Origin: Sternotherus odoratus | Lineage: Eukaryota > Chordata > Testudines > Kinosternidae | DNA length: 64,000 bases | NCBI GenBank assembly: GCA_032164245.1 | Contig: JAVMKO010000001.1 | Span: 252,225,644-252,289,643, forward strand | Reading direction: 5' to 3' | Shown: piece by piece, positions 34,541 through 46,885 of the stretch | Position numbering within the stretch: position 1 is the first letter of the stretch | Layout of the letters: each line of letters starts with the position of its first letter | Notes under the pieces: generated by a model | Databases searched by the model: none | Told to the model about the DNA's origin: nothing | The model's input: only the letters and a program-made list of their open reading frames with translations | Position numbers and translations under genes: made by a program

Positions 34541-36182
34541 TTACACAATTTGACCCTTATACTCTCCCCCCCCCCACACACACACACCTCCCCTGCTGCT
34601 GAGTAGTATTCTTGTCCTTGAGCTATATGATTACTGGAACTGAAATTTGGCTCTGTCCCAACTCTAGATATATTTTCTAATATATATTTTCTATTTGGTT
34701 TTTTATTTATTTGAATTAATCACTCTCACCATTAGAGTGCTCTGAAATATTAAATTTTAGACAGTCCTTACTGGACATGAATGTAATATCTTCAACTCCA
34801 GTTTGAAGAGGGAACTGAGGATATTTTATATGAAGAGATTAACTATGGTTCCCAAGTATCATTTCAAAGTGCTGATAAAATGAGTGAAGAGATGGAGAAC
34901 TGACAGAAATAAGATTGTTGTTGCCATTGTTGCCATGGTGATGTTAGACATGTTCTAAATTTATTATTAGGTATTTGTGCTTGCAGCCTCTCAATGATTT
35001 AGTGTAAAGCAAATGAATTTGTTTATTTGTATTCTGGATAGCTATTATGGGAAAATAGTCATTGGTTGGAACAGCCCAAATATAGTACAGATGTACGTAG
35101 GCAAAACTGCATTATTCTCTTTCCAGTAAACTTTCTTCAGGGCGGTGATATTTTTGTCTTTATTTTTAGCCTTTCCAAAACAGAGAAATGGTCTTCTTTT
35201 TTATTTTATGTTGCTGGTGTTTGGTAATTTTGTTGGATTCGTGTTCAATTGAAATCAAACTTAGAAATCTCAGCCAAAGTTGTTTTCTGTATAACTTTCA
35301 GTTTAAGATGTGGCTCTGGATATAAAAATTTTATAGTGATTCTTTCAGAACACTGACACTGGAGATGGTTAGACTTAGGCATCCTAATTGAATGATTGTC
35401 TTCTGCTTTAAAGCATAGGATTAGATTCTGAATATGGCTACTACGACTATGGCTACTTTCTGTGTGATCTTAGGCATCCCACTTAACATCTCTGTTTGTT
35501 TTCTAACCTGTACAAAGGGGATAAAAATATAAACATATCTTCACAGGGTTTTTTGAAGCTAAAATATTTGTAAAGCATCTTGAAATTTTTGGATAGAAGA
35601 CTATGTAAAAAATATAAATAACAATTTCAACATATAGCTTTTGCAGCAGATATCAAGATTCAGAACTGGATAAAATAAGCTATGAAGATGAATGTGAGAG
35701 ACCCATGTGGGAATTTGGGGCATTTAATGCAATTATAATGAAATCTGTCTTGGGTTCTCAAAATACAGTCATGCATAAATTGTTCATTCTTTAGAGGCTT
35801 GAAGAGTGACATATAGTGAGTGGGTGACTAAAATAGCTTTTAAGAGGGTGTGGATGTAAATTAAAGTTAATGGTAGTTGGTACAGGATTTTAACCTGTAA
35901 AGACAAGAAAGCCAGGTGTTTTGAGTCAGAAAAATCTTCAGCTTCACAGGAAAACCAAGAGTTGAGAAGCAAACCACCCTGTTGATTTCTGTGACATAGC
36001 TCATAGGAACTCTACCTGAGAAAAAACTCCAAACCATGATGTGAATTAACATTTTTACTTGGTGCAAACTAAGAGTAATGTCTCCTTTTCCTGTCACTTC
36101 CAAACCTCCCCCAACATCTGCAAAATAGCTGAGGATGGACAGGGAACTCACTCCACCCACGTGTCCCTGTCTAAATATGATC
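34541..36182. other. LRCH1 intron with a MIR relic
   Basis: No gene seen. Contains a CA/C-rich tract at 34566-34588 and a MIR-like SINE relic at 35450-35610. Confidence 0.5.
35450..35610 (+). mobile_element. MIR-type SINE relic
   Basis: TGTGTGATCTTAGGCATCCC, ACTTAACATCTCTGTTTG, CCTGTACAAAGGGGATAAAA and TTCACAGGGTTTTTTGAAGC follow the order of the MIR core and 3' part. Confidence 0.75.
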
Positions 36183-37663
36183 CATAGAATAATAGAATCT
36201 AAGGGTTGGAAGGGACCTCAGGAGGTCATCTAGTCCAGTCCCTTGCTCAAAGCAGGACCAATCCCCAACTAAATCATCCCAGCCAGGGCTTTGTCAAACC
36301 TGACCTTAAAAACCTCTAAATATTCCACCACCTCCCTAGGTAACCCATTCCAGTGCTTCACCACCCTCCTAGTGAAAAGGATTTTCCTAATATCCAACCT
36401 AAACCTCCCCCTCTCCAATTTGAGACCATTACTCCTTGTTCTGTCATCTGGTACCACTGAGAACAGTCTAGTTCCATCCTCTTTGAAACCCCCTTTCAGG
36501 TAGTTGAAAGCAGCTATCAAATCTCCCCTCAGTCTTCTCTTCTGTAGACTAAACAATCCCAGTTTCCTCAGCTTCTCCTAGTAAGTCACATGCTCTAGCC
36601 CCTTAATCATTTTTGCTGCCCTCTGCTGGACTCTTTTTCCAATTTATCCACATCTTTCTTGTAGTGTGGGGCCCAAAACTGAACACCGTGCTCCAGATGA
36701 GGCCTCACCAGTGCCGAATAAAGAGGAATGATCACATACCTCGATCTGCTGGAAATGCCCCCTATTTATACAACTGAAAATGCTGTTAGCCTTCTTGTCA
36801 ACAAGGGCACACTGTTGACTCATATCCAGCTTCTCATCCACTGTAACCCCTAGGTCCTTTTCTGCAGAACTGCTACCTAGCCATTGGTCCTTGGTCTGTA
36901 GCGGTGCATGGGATTCTTCCGTCCTAAGTGCAGGGCTCTGCACTTGCCCTTGTTGAACCTCATCAGATTTCTTTTTGCCCAATCCTCTAATTTGTCTAGG
37001 TTCCTCTGTATCCTATACCTATCCTCCAGCATATCTACCACTCCTCCCAGTTTAGTGTCATCCGCAAACTTGCTGAGGGTGCAGTCCACGCCATCTTCCA
37101 GATCATTAATGAAGAATTTGAAAAAAAACGGCCCCAGGACCGACCCTTGGGGCACTCCACTTGATACTGGCTGCCAACTAGACATGGAGCCATTGATCAC
37201 TACCCATTGAGCCCAATGATCCAGCCAGCTTTCTACTCACCTTATAGTCCATTCATCCAGCCCATACTTCTTTAACTTACTGGCAAGAATACTGTGGGAG
37301 ACTGTATCAAAAGCTTTGTTAAAGTCAAGGACCAACACATCCACTGCTTTCCCCTCATCCACAGAGCCAGTTATCTCGTCATAGAAGGCAATTAGGTTTG
37401 TCAGGCGTGACTTGCCCATGGTGAATCCATGCTGACTGTTTCTGATCACTTTCCTCTCCTTTAAGTGCTTCAGAATTGATTCCTTGAGGACCTGCTCCAT
37501 GATTTTTCCAGGGACTGAGGTGAGGTTGGCTGGCCAGTAGTTCCCTGGATCTTCCTTCTTCCCTTTTTTAAAGATGGGCACTACATTAGCTTTTTTCCAA
37601 TCATCCGGAACCTTCCCCGATCGCCATGATTTTTCAGAGATTATGGCCAATAGCGTGGACAAG
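36183..37663 (-). mobile_element. CR1 LINE, 5'-truncated, antisense to LRCH1
   Basis: The 3' end lies at 36183 (ATAGAATAATAGAATCTAAG, the inverse of the CR1 tail) and the body runs to 37663, where it is truncated within the reverse transcriptase just upstream of the word IISEKSWRSGKVPDDWKKAN. It is less decayed than the copy at 1970-8432. The sequence through the site where DIRS copy 1 inserted is uninterrupted here (about 36860-36875), which supplies the empty-site reference. Confidence 0.92.
36269..37662 (-). pseudogene. CR1 ORF2 relic, RT C-terminal half
   Basis: Four open pieces in shifting frames encode the C-terminal two thirds of CR1 pol. Residues visible in order are VVPIFKKGKKEDPGNYWP, SQHGFTMGKSRLTNLIAFYD and VLDFNKAFDTVSHSILASKL (RT motif A). 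SGVPQGSVLGPFFFKFFIND, the catalytic box [29 protein letters not shown] and [13 protein letters not shown] follow. Frame breaks at about 37200-37240, 36880-36980 and 36560-36640 make it non-functional. In the family this protein primes cDNA synthesis at nicked target DNA. Confidence 0.9.
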
Positions 37664-40095
37664 AAAAGGGGTTCTTATTTATTGTTCACTGTTTAGCTCT
37701 CAGTGCTATGGAAACAACCTGTCCCACCTAAATTGGCATTCTAGTTCTACAAACTCTTGAGTAATTTTCTAATAAATGGCTTTCTTCCATAAGGTGAACT
37801 TAACTCTTTGCAAACTCTTTAAAACTTTGCAAACTCTTTAAAAAACCTAATGCTTCTTTGAGGGGCTCCCGGTAGACGTGAGTTTGCAAGGAACTATTAA
37901 GAAAGGTTTTAATTTGTAGCCTACTGCTTGCTATTTTGTTTTCAGACCAGCTATATCTGCTCAAATAGTTTGAAATTCACCAGGATCCAGAATTAAGAAA
38001 GGAATTTCTGAACCATTATGGAGGAACTAAAGATATGACTTGAGTGTCCTCTGTGTGTAGCTGCTAATTTAACACTTTTCTGGTAGCTTACAGCGCATTG
38101 GGGATCAGGCTGTTAGGAGGGAACATTTCCTCCTTGCTTCGCGTGTTACCCCTGTTGTGCCTATGTTTTTGGGAGAATTTTTAGGCATTACTTCTAACAG
38201 TTCAGATATCCAGGTAACTCTGCTTATTCCATCATCTTATGCCAAGTACCCTGAACTTTTCACTTCAGGAATGCATTGTGATTGCTCACCCCTTAACTGA
38301 AAGAGTTGGCCTGTTGAATTCTTAACAGATAGATATATCCAATTATTTTTAAAGCAAAAAAAGAAAGAAAAAGAAACCACAAACGCTTTCAGGTCATAGT
38401 TTCTTTCTGATGTATAAATAAGATGAGCACAAGACCTTTTAACAAATTTTTTTTTTCAGGTTACTTTTAAAATTTCACTGCGGGAACAGAGCCTTTACAA
38501 AGGTTGATTTATTGTTTATCCATTTTGAAGGATTCAGATGGCCTTGAAGCTTCCTGACATGCTATTGTGCTTAAAGAATTGTATACAAGAATCACAGCAG
38601 CAGTGTCCTTCCTAATCAGGATCAGTGCATATGCCTACTGGGCTATAGTTTCTTCCTTGAGAGCTAGAGGTGAAGCCTCATTAGATAAACTGCTGGACTG
38701 CCAACTTGATCAGGCATTGGTGACTGCTGCATTTGGCTGAGAAAGGTTTGGAGACAGCCCTTCTTTGCGGTTTCTCTTTTAAGGGAAAAAATGATTGGGA
38801 TCATAGTTGGTGTCTTCCCATTCAGATTAGCCTCTGCATTCTCAGAGTCCCGTCAGATACTGTTGTTTAGAACACTGTTGTCTATTCTGATCAAAGTCAC
38901 AAAAAAACAAACTAGCAGTTAACTGTGTGTGTGACTGAGTTGATTAAGACACCAACCCAGCCTGATGCACATTATCCTAAGAGGTTTAGAAAAAGGAAGT
39001 TCTTGTTTGGGATGAGGAGTGCAGGATTTTCATTCTTTCACACAAAGATTGTCTCAAACTGGGGAGCAAAGAATGCACAAAGGAGGAACAATGAAGGAGA
39101 AACTTTTCAAGGATAGGAAAATGATAGATTTGTGGTTGAATCACAGGATTAGGAATCAGAAGCCTTGAAGTATACTCTCCAGCTTTGCCACAGACTTCCT
39201 GTTTGACCTTGGGCAAGTAATTTAATTTCCTGTCCCTTAGTTTTTCCATCTGTAAAATAAGTATGACAACACATCCCTAACTCACAGGGAACTTTAATAT
39301 ATGCGATGTGTTCATATAATGTGGTGATGTGTTATAGTAAATTTCATTAATAAATATTAGATTTGGTTGGTTGCCATCTTTCCTATTGCTACTAGAGAGG
39401 GAGAAAACATTCTGGTCTATTTTGCAAGATCAAGTCACAGAAAATGATCAGGTAAGAGAATAAACAATTTGGTTTTTCCTATCTGAGATATGAGAAGAGT
39501 TTCAGGCTATAAAGAATTTTCAGTGTTGAGTTTCAAATACCTGGGGTAAAAATGGGTTGCAACAGACAGAGAGAAGTCTTCACATGTAGATGTGTTTTTG
39601 AGAACAGGAGGTATGCCAGTGTTTTTGCTGTGATCAGCAGTTGCCCTGTCTTTCAGTTAGTTGGGAAAAAAGTCTCATATTTATGCTTACTTCAATAAAA
39701 TCATAGATTTTTTTTTAAATGCTTGCAGCTACTGCCCTCATTGAGTTTCCTGCATTTGTTGTGAAGGAAAACAGCTGTTATAAATTGGTGTCACTTTGTT
39801 CATGCAGTATATTTATGAGTAAACTGATAAAATTCATTCTTTTGTTTCAGGATGGTGATATTCCATAAAGCTGTTTTGTTCAGTAAATGGAGATTTTTTT
39901 TCTAATTTTAAATGTTTGGTGTTTAAATGCAGTTTTTTATTTCAAAACTTTCATTTACTTTTTTTTATGTGCATGCAACTTGATCTATCAATATATTTCA
40001 ATAACTGGACTTTTAAAGTAGCACATTGTAATCTCAGATTTTCTAGGTGAGCATACAGTAGAATGTAACTTTTATTTTTGTTTCTTCTGTTGCAG
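37664..40095. other. LRCH1 intron with a MIR relic
   Basis: No gene seen. It includes a MIR relic at 39130-39310 and ends with a pyrimidine tract and TGCAG before the next exon. Confidence 0.5.
39130..39310 (+). mobile_element. MIR-type SINE relic
   Basis: TCACAGGATTAGGAATCAGA, TTGACCTTGGGCAAGTAATT, TTTCCATCTGTAAAATAAG and CTAACTCACAGGGAACTTTA are the classic ordered words of MIR. Ancient insertion within an intron. Confidence 0.85.
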
Positions 40096-40222
40096 TCGAA
40101 ATCAGCTTTCTTCTTTGCCAGCTTGCCTGTGTGGTCTTCCTCTAAAAGTCTTAATTGCAAGTAACAATAAGCTAGGTTCCCTTCCAGAAGAGATAGCTCA
40201 ACTAAAACAGTTAATGGAACTG
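40096..40222 (+). CDS. LRCH1: LRCH1 internal exon b (LRR)
   Basis: A 127-bp exon bordered by TGCAG and GTATGT. Its first base completes the Ser codon begun in exon a, giving SRNQLSSLPACLCGLPLKVL. It continues IASNNKLGSLPEEIAQLKQL and ends after MEL with a complete codon. It encodes about two leucine-rich repeats of the ligand-binding face. The join keeps one frame with both neighbours, which is the strongest evidence that the exon is real. It matches the LRCH1 paralogue rather than LRCH2/3 in the CLCGLPLKVLIASNNKLGSL segment (from memory). Confidence 0.95.
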
Positions 40223-41890
40223 GTATGTTACTGATTTGGATGTTTATTTTGTTTGTTTTATTACTAGTGAACTTAATTGAATCAGATATGAATATGATGC
40301 AGTGTAACTATCTCCTTTCCAGGCTCCCTATCGTCCACATCACTCTCCTTGGGTTCATATAAAACACATCAGTAAAGATCAACTTGCCTACTAGTTGTTC
40401 TCACTGCATGACCAAATCACTCCTTTGTTCAAATCTCTCTACTGGCTCCCTGTTCTGCTGCAATGAGTTCAAGTTTCGTGTTCTAGCCTCCAAGTCCCTT
40501 CCCAGCTTTGCCCCTCTCAAATTCTTTTTTTTTCCCCTTTGCTTACTACATTGTGCTTTACAAATTATGCTAATCTTTTCAGTCCCTTTAGTTTCTCTCA
40601 CAGATATTTCCATGCTGTCCATTATGCATGGAATGCCTTCTCTTAAGTGATCCATATGGCCACCGTCCTCTTTCCCCAAAACCCTGTCTGTAATGGCTAT
40701 AAGAAATCATCCAGTTATTGAGGGCATGAAGAGCAGGAATTAGATGGCACTTCAGAATTTTTTTAAAAAATTGCAAATGTATATGAAAAATGTATCTGTA
40801 AAACACTATATATATTTTAATGTTTTCTCCTCCCTCACTTTCTTCCCCTTCATATGACACCTTGTTTTCTTAGAGTGTAAGCTATTTTTGACTATCTTCT
40901 ACTTATTTCTGATCACCTAACCCTTTTGAGAATAGCCATTAGTAAATGAACCAGTTGCTCTGGCATTGCTCCCGAATGCCCAGCAAGACGGGTAATGTCT
41001 CTACCTACTGCTTCTACCTTGGGTATTTCTAAGGTGTTATCACTGTGGTGTCAGAAAGTGTCTGCTCATCCATCTTATTTTTTAAATAATATTTCCTACA
41101 CTTAAAGCCTGTTACATAGTGTTGAGTTAACTTTGGCCCTGTCCAGCAATTGGCTGTCCCTCCGTGGAGCTAGTTGTAAGATAGTGGTGTTTATGTAGTA
41201 GCTGAGAGTATTCAGCAGCTCTCAGGATTTGGCCCTTACAACTATAGTTGGGCTAACTGTAGTTGGATACTTTTTATTTTTTCTTTCTCTCCCTTAGGAT
41301 GTATGGGGTCTTTATAATGGCTTATAGGATGTTTAATGTTTTTCATTTTTGTGAAATGTGCACTTTATTGGTTTATCTTTTTTCATACTTTGTCATATTT
41401 ATAATGACTTAATGAATATAAAAAGCTGTCAAATTAAAACACAAACAAAAACAATCTCACTGCTTTAAAATGAAACTGTTATAGTGATGGTTTACTTTAT
41501 GCTTAATCTATTGGTGGATTTATTTTATTAATAAGGTTTTATTTGCAAGTACAATTCAGGGATATTAAACATCTCCCTTTCTAGGGAACAGAATTACTAG
41601 GTGGATTATTAATGGGATTTGAATCCTGTCAACTCTTGGTCACTGTTGGTTTGAATGTGGCATTACTTAGCAATAACTAAACATCCTTGCCATCTGATGG
41701 CTGTTCAGGGTTCTCCCTGAAATAAGTAGGTAGTACCAGTCTATTTCCCTTTGGACTGCATTTCATATTTTAGTTGCCACTTGATAGTAGTTTCAGTGAA
41801 GAACTACTGAAATACCTTCCCATCCTTCAGGTCCATCAAGAACAGGTTGAAACACACTGAGAAGGTAGTTTAGCAATATCCATGCAGTTA
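40223..41890. other. LRCH1 intron, no gene seen
   Basis: AT-rich; open frames near 40384-40680 lie on opposite strands of the same segment and have no recognisable content. A small segment near 40330-40690 may be an old repeat. Confidence 0.45.
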
Positions 41891-41894
41891 CTGT

Positions 41895-42235
41895 TTCATG
41901 AAGGGTTTCCTGGTGTCCAGTTTTTGACTGGAATGCCCAGTTGAAAAGGGACCATGGTGGCTCTGGACAGCACCGCTGACAGGGCTGTTAAAAGTCCAGA
42001 ACTCTGTGTGACTCCTGGGAAGCAGCCGGCATGTCCCTCCAGCTTAGAACCGCGGCCAGTGGGAGCTGTGGGGGTGGCACTTGGGGGCAAGGTGAGCCCA
42101 CAGAGCTGCCTGACTAACCCTCCACCTTGGATCCAGAGGGACATGATGCCGCTTCCTGGGAGCCACCTGAGGTAATCACCTCTCGGAGCCTGCACCCCTC
42201 ATCCCCTCCTGCACCCCAGACTGCTCTAATTTTAA
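41895..42235 (+). repeat. Dispersed GC-rich repeat, copy B
   Basis: Plus-strand counterpart of 12245-13030: TGGTGTCCAGTTTTTGACTG, AAGCAGCCGGCATGTCC, GGCCAGTGGGAGCTGTGG and GAGCCACCTGAGGTAATCAC, ending in CCTGCACCCCAGACTGC. Non-coding; class not determined. Confidence 0.55.
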
Positions 42236-42239
42236 TCTA

Positions 42240-45200
42240 AAGATTTAAAACATGTTACTAATTAAGCATTGATATTTTAGAATATACAATTTAAAAGGTA
42301 AAGTATGTGATAGTTTTGAAAAGTGAGACAGACACAGAGTGAAGCAGAAGCTTTAGAGTTAATGCTGCATTGAAATAATTCTAGATAGTTTACTCCTGTC
42401 CTAAAGGGAGAAGTCTCTCCATGACCATGAAGAGATGCCTGTTAACAACATTACTGTGGTTCTGCTGCTGAGGAGATGTGGCCCATGTATGGAAACGTGC
42501 ATCCCTTCAGTGTCAAGGAGCTTAGCTGCATGAAGGCAACCTCCATGCTGCTGTAGAACAAGACCTTGGAGGTAGCTCTAGTGTACAACTATAATCTACT
42601 GTAAAAACTGAGTATTTAGAACTTTTAACTTCAGACTTTCATTAGTGCTAACAGTACTAACTTGTTTGCACCCTATTTAACCTCCAAATTCCACTTGCCA
42701 TAGAAATTTACTTAAGTTGACTATTGTTCTCCAGTCTTATTTGAGAGAGATTGTCCATGCTGTCAAAAAGGGAGACAACTGATAAGAATAAAATGGAATT
42801 ATTAGAAGAAATCTGACCTTCACCAAATATTAACCTTTGGAATTTGAAAAGGCATTTGGAGTACATTATGTTAGTTGTCTGCAGATGTTCTTGCAGCTAA
42901 AATGCAAAACAAAAGCAGGGTAATGTATTGCATGCTGGAATTAGGAGAAGCACACTGCTCTTGATTTGTCATATGTACCCAACCAGAAAGTAAAAAATGT
43001 TGTATGCATTGTTTAATGAGATAAGATACTATTGTCTCTGTATAGCTTGTGACTGTGAACTAAAGAGATGAGTTTTATTCTTGGATTTCTTAAAAGGTCA
43101 CCAACAGACTTTGTCCTTGCAGCTACTAACAACCATAAAATTATTATACTTCCTTGAAAAATTCTCTTACACCCTGAAACCAAAGTAGGTTTTATTAAAG
43201 ATTCATACACACACACAGAAGCATGCTTCTAAACACATCTTTACTGTACAGTTTTTCAGCAACAGGGGCACTATACCTCATAAACTGTATGTTCTAAAAA
43301 GTAAATGCTTAATTATGAACTTGTTTAAAGTCTTCTGATTAAAATTAGGGCAGTAAATCCCTAAAAATATTTGGACTAAAAATAATGCAATTAACCATAC
43401 TTTACAGAAGTTTGGACAAGAGACAGTTTCCAGTACGCTCATTAACAAGGATATTTTAATTTCCTTGACTAAAACCTGAAACAATTTCCTGGCTCTGTTT
43501 TGAGAAGGGAAGGAAGTTTTGATTGCAGTGGGATCCTGATAAGGAGACTTTTATCTCCCTGATATCCAATTCAATATTATCAAATAGAGCTCCCTCCCCC
43601 TTCAGTTTTTTCGCTAATTCTGCTTTGAAGAAATTCTTGATTTGGAAATGGAATTACAGAATACCTTTGAATAGTATTAGAGAAACTCCCTTCAAAGGAC
43701 TAAATTTGAAACCTGATTTGGGGAACTGCAGAATCTTTGCGTTCATGGGCATTGTACAACTCTGCCACTTGAAACAATAACCATAAAAGTAGGAGTTAAT
43801 GTCTTTAAGAAATTCCCTTGTCTATTTAGGGAAAAGTGTTATCACTACATAAATCATACTCTTGGAGATACACTGTCTCCTTACTTTTGTTGATCTCCCT
43901 ATTATACAGCACATGAAATCTAGCAGGACCATTCTAGTCAAACGACAATGCATCACAGGTTTATGCAAAAGGTTCAGTGTTTTTTTCAGTGTCATGTTGA
44001 CTACATACTGGTGTGTTTGGTAATATAAGCTAAAGCCTGTAAGTTAATTTGATCTTGTTTTAAAATGCTCTGATTACAGGAGTTTATCTTGATTGACAAT
44101 TTTAGGCTTTTCAGAATCTTGATTAATACATCAACAGTATTAGTATTATTAATGCATTTATTTTATATATGTATTACTAGTACTAATTCATTTCCTACTT
44201 TCCATTACCCCGTGTGTTGGATCAACTCCATCTTGTACTGCATCTTAACTTTAAAAATCTAACTTTCTAGCAGTTGTTCTTTTAGAAATTGTGAGATGAA
44301 CAGAAGCTTTATCTTGATCCAGGTTGTTAAAACCTGAGATGAGGGGCCTAATTCATTAGCCATTGGGGCATTGAAGTGTACAGGTATTGTTCTTTCTGTA
44401 CCTTTGTAAATTTCAACAACTTCCCTGATCATAGGAACAAAGCGCACAGCACTCAGTACAGTGGGATGTGCACACCTGTCATTGTGAATTAACCAATTGA
44501 GTGCTCTCTGTTCTAAGTCTTTTGAAGCCCATACTTTGGAGAACTTAGACATTCTGAGTTCACAGAGTACTCTGATTAAAAGTATATATTATAATTTTTA
44601 GGTGTGATAAACTTGGGACCACTTAACCGAGAAAAATAGGGTAAAGCACCTATATGATTTAGGAGTCTAAATTTCTTGGCTTTTGAAACTTTTAATCTAA
44701 TGCTCTTTTAACAACATCTATATTTCCCACCAAATAAATGATGTTTTTTATAACAGAGGAGAGTTGTTTCCCTCAGTCTTAAATTGGTACTGTCATACTG
44801 AATTGCCAGTTCTCCTTCTCTCTCTTTCAAATAGGTGACTTTTGTAAGAGGAGAATATTTCTCCTTCTATGTAGTTTAAAGTATGAATTGCATACCTACC
44901 ATTGTGTTGCTAGCATTTTGGTTTTAAAAAAGGAAAAATCTCTGCATCATTTTTTTAAAATTGATACCCAACTTATATCTCTACCATACCTCCCAACAAG
45001 TAATCTAATTAGAGTCCTATCAAAAGAGATCCGCTTGATTTTAGAAAATTGTTCATTTCCTATCAGTGTTCTGCCCTCGTCCCCCAACAGATGGCAAAGT
45101 CCTTCAGAAATTTAGTGGAAAATCAGAAACAGATGTAGAAAAATGAACAAGGAGCCCAAATGGCACTCTGCATAACTTCACTAAGCAAATCTAAGTAAAT

Positions 45201-45406
45201 GCTATATTTTGGTTTTCTGTGATGACGCCTCTCACATGGCTAGTTTTTGAGTGCAAAGATAAGACATGACAGGTTATATGAATTTACATTTCAGTAACCT
45301 GGAAAACATGTTTTAATGGATCTACAAAGTACTTTGAATTTCTCACCCATACTAGTCAGCTGCCTTGAGAAGACAGTTCATCATCTCCTTATTGCTTTCA
45401 ATATAG
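42240..45406. other. LRCH1 intron, no confirmed gene
   Basis: AT-rich intron. A 97-codon minus-strand open frame at 44259-44552 is the only one with non-repetitive composition; I cannot assign it and treat it as unproven. Confidence 0.45.
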
Positions 45407-45512
45407 GATGTCAGCTGCAATGAAATCACAGCTTTGCCACAGCAGATAGGCCAGTTGAAATCTCTAAGAGAACTGAATATCAGAAGAAATTACCTCAAGA
45501 TTTTACCACAAG
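45407..45512 (+). CDS. LRCH1: LRCH1 internal exon c (LRR)
   Basis: A 106-bp exon with acceptor ATATAG and donor GGTAAAA. It begins at a codon start and reads DVSCNEITALPQQIGQLKSL then RELNIRRNYLKILPQ, two more leucine-rich repeats with the LxxLP ends. One base (G) is left over, completed by AA of exon d to give Glu. Phase and residue continuity with both neighbours are exact. No unusual changes are seen. Confidence 0.95.
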
Positions 45513-46021
45513 GTAAAAAGAAAAAAAAAAGACCTTTAAAATTACTTTTTAATTAAAACTTAGAAAATATGCATGTATTTAATTATGTAAATAAGTAAGA
45601 TTAAAACCCTCGCATTTCCTTGTGCTAAAATTTGTTGAGTTTGGATTCATTGTGAATCAGCAACCTGCTATAATACTTACTGCCAAGTAGAAGCAATGTG
45701 TGGGTCTTTTTAAAATGAATTATTTTTGATTCATGGTGGCTTGATACTTGTCTTCAAATCATTAGTTGAAGAGTACTTATTTATGAGTGACCTATGCAAG
45801 CAGACTCGGTGCTGGTATAAAATGTCTTAGCTCTGTGGTAGAGTTAGGAGAATTTACACCAGCTGAGGATCAGCCCTGTGGAGTCCTAGACATATTTTAG
45901 CAATCTTGGAGAAAAGTATATGATGTACTTAAAAGTACTGTTGTGGTGTTTTTTTCCTGAGGTCATTGTACTTGCATTAGAAGGCTAATCAAATCGGTAC
46001 TGCTTCTGTCAGTATAAGCTG
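45513..46021. other. LRCH1 intron, no gene seen
   Basis: AT-rich, starting with an A-rich stretch after the donor. Nothing recognised. Confidence 0.5.
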
Positions 46022-46029
46022 CATATTAT

Positions 46030-46877
46030 TAGGGCTGTCAAGTGATTAATAAAATTAATCACGATTAATTGCACTGTTAAACTTTAATAGAATGCCATTT
46101 AAATATTTCTGGATGTTTTCTACATTTTCAAGTACATTGATTTCAGTTACAATGCAGAATACAAAGTGTACAGTGATCACTTTATATTTATTTTTGATTA
46201 CAAATATTTGCACTGCTATAACATGAAATATATGGCAGAATGTGTGTAAAACAGCAGGATACGTACAATTCTCTCCGAAGGGGTTCAGTCCGAAATTTAA
46301 TTAATGTCATCGGTATGGATGCATGCCCTGAGGGCCAAAGCATGAAGAAGCATATGAATTTTTAGTGCATTTGCAATGTAAATATCTTGCAACGTCGGCT
46401 ACAGTAGTGCCATGTCATTGCCTGTTCTCAGTTAAGAAGTGGGAAGCATTATCTCCCATAAATGTAAACAAACTTTTCTCTTAGCAATTGGCTGAACAAG
46501 AAATAAGACTGAGTAGACGTGTAGTCTCTGAAATATTACATTGGTTTGGTTTTGAGTTATGTAACAAAACCCCCTACATTTGTAAGTTGCATTTTCATGA
46601 TAGAGATTGCACTACAGTATTTGTATGAGGTGAATTGAAAAATACTTTTTATTTTATCATTTTACAGTGAAAATATATGCATTAAATAATATAAAGTGAG
46701 CACTGTACACTTTATATTCTGTGTTTTAATCAAAATCGATATATTTGAAAATGTAGAAAATCAAAAATATTGAATAAATTTCAATTGGTTTTCTATTGTT
46801 TAACAGTGCGATTAATCATGATTGATTTTTTTTTTTAGTTAATTGCATGAGTTAACCCGTGATTATTGACAGTCCTA
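46030..46877 (+). mobile_element. hAT element with long inverted ends and transposase relic
   Basis: Starts TAGGGCTGTCAAGTGATTAA and ends GATTATTGACAGTCCTA; flanking octamers CATATTAT and TATAGTAT match at 6 of 8 positions. About 200 bp at each end is inverted (AATTGCACTGTTAAAC / GTTTAACAGTGCGATTAA; ACAAAGTGTACAGTGATCAC / GTGAGCACTGTACACTTTAT). Near 46390-46505 the plus strand reads TSATVVPCHCLFSV...KWEALSPINVNKLF then LSNWLNKK after a frameshift, which resembles the C-terminal dimerisation domain of hAT transposases. It is therefore a decayed internal-deletion derivative of an autonomous hAT. Confidence 0.8.
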
Positions 46878-46885
46878 TATAGTAT

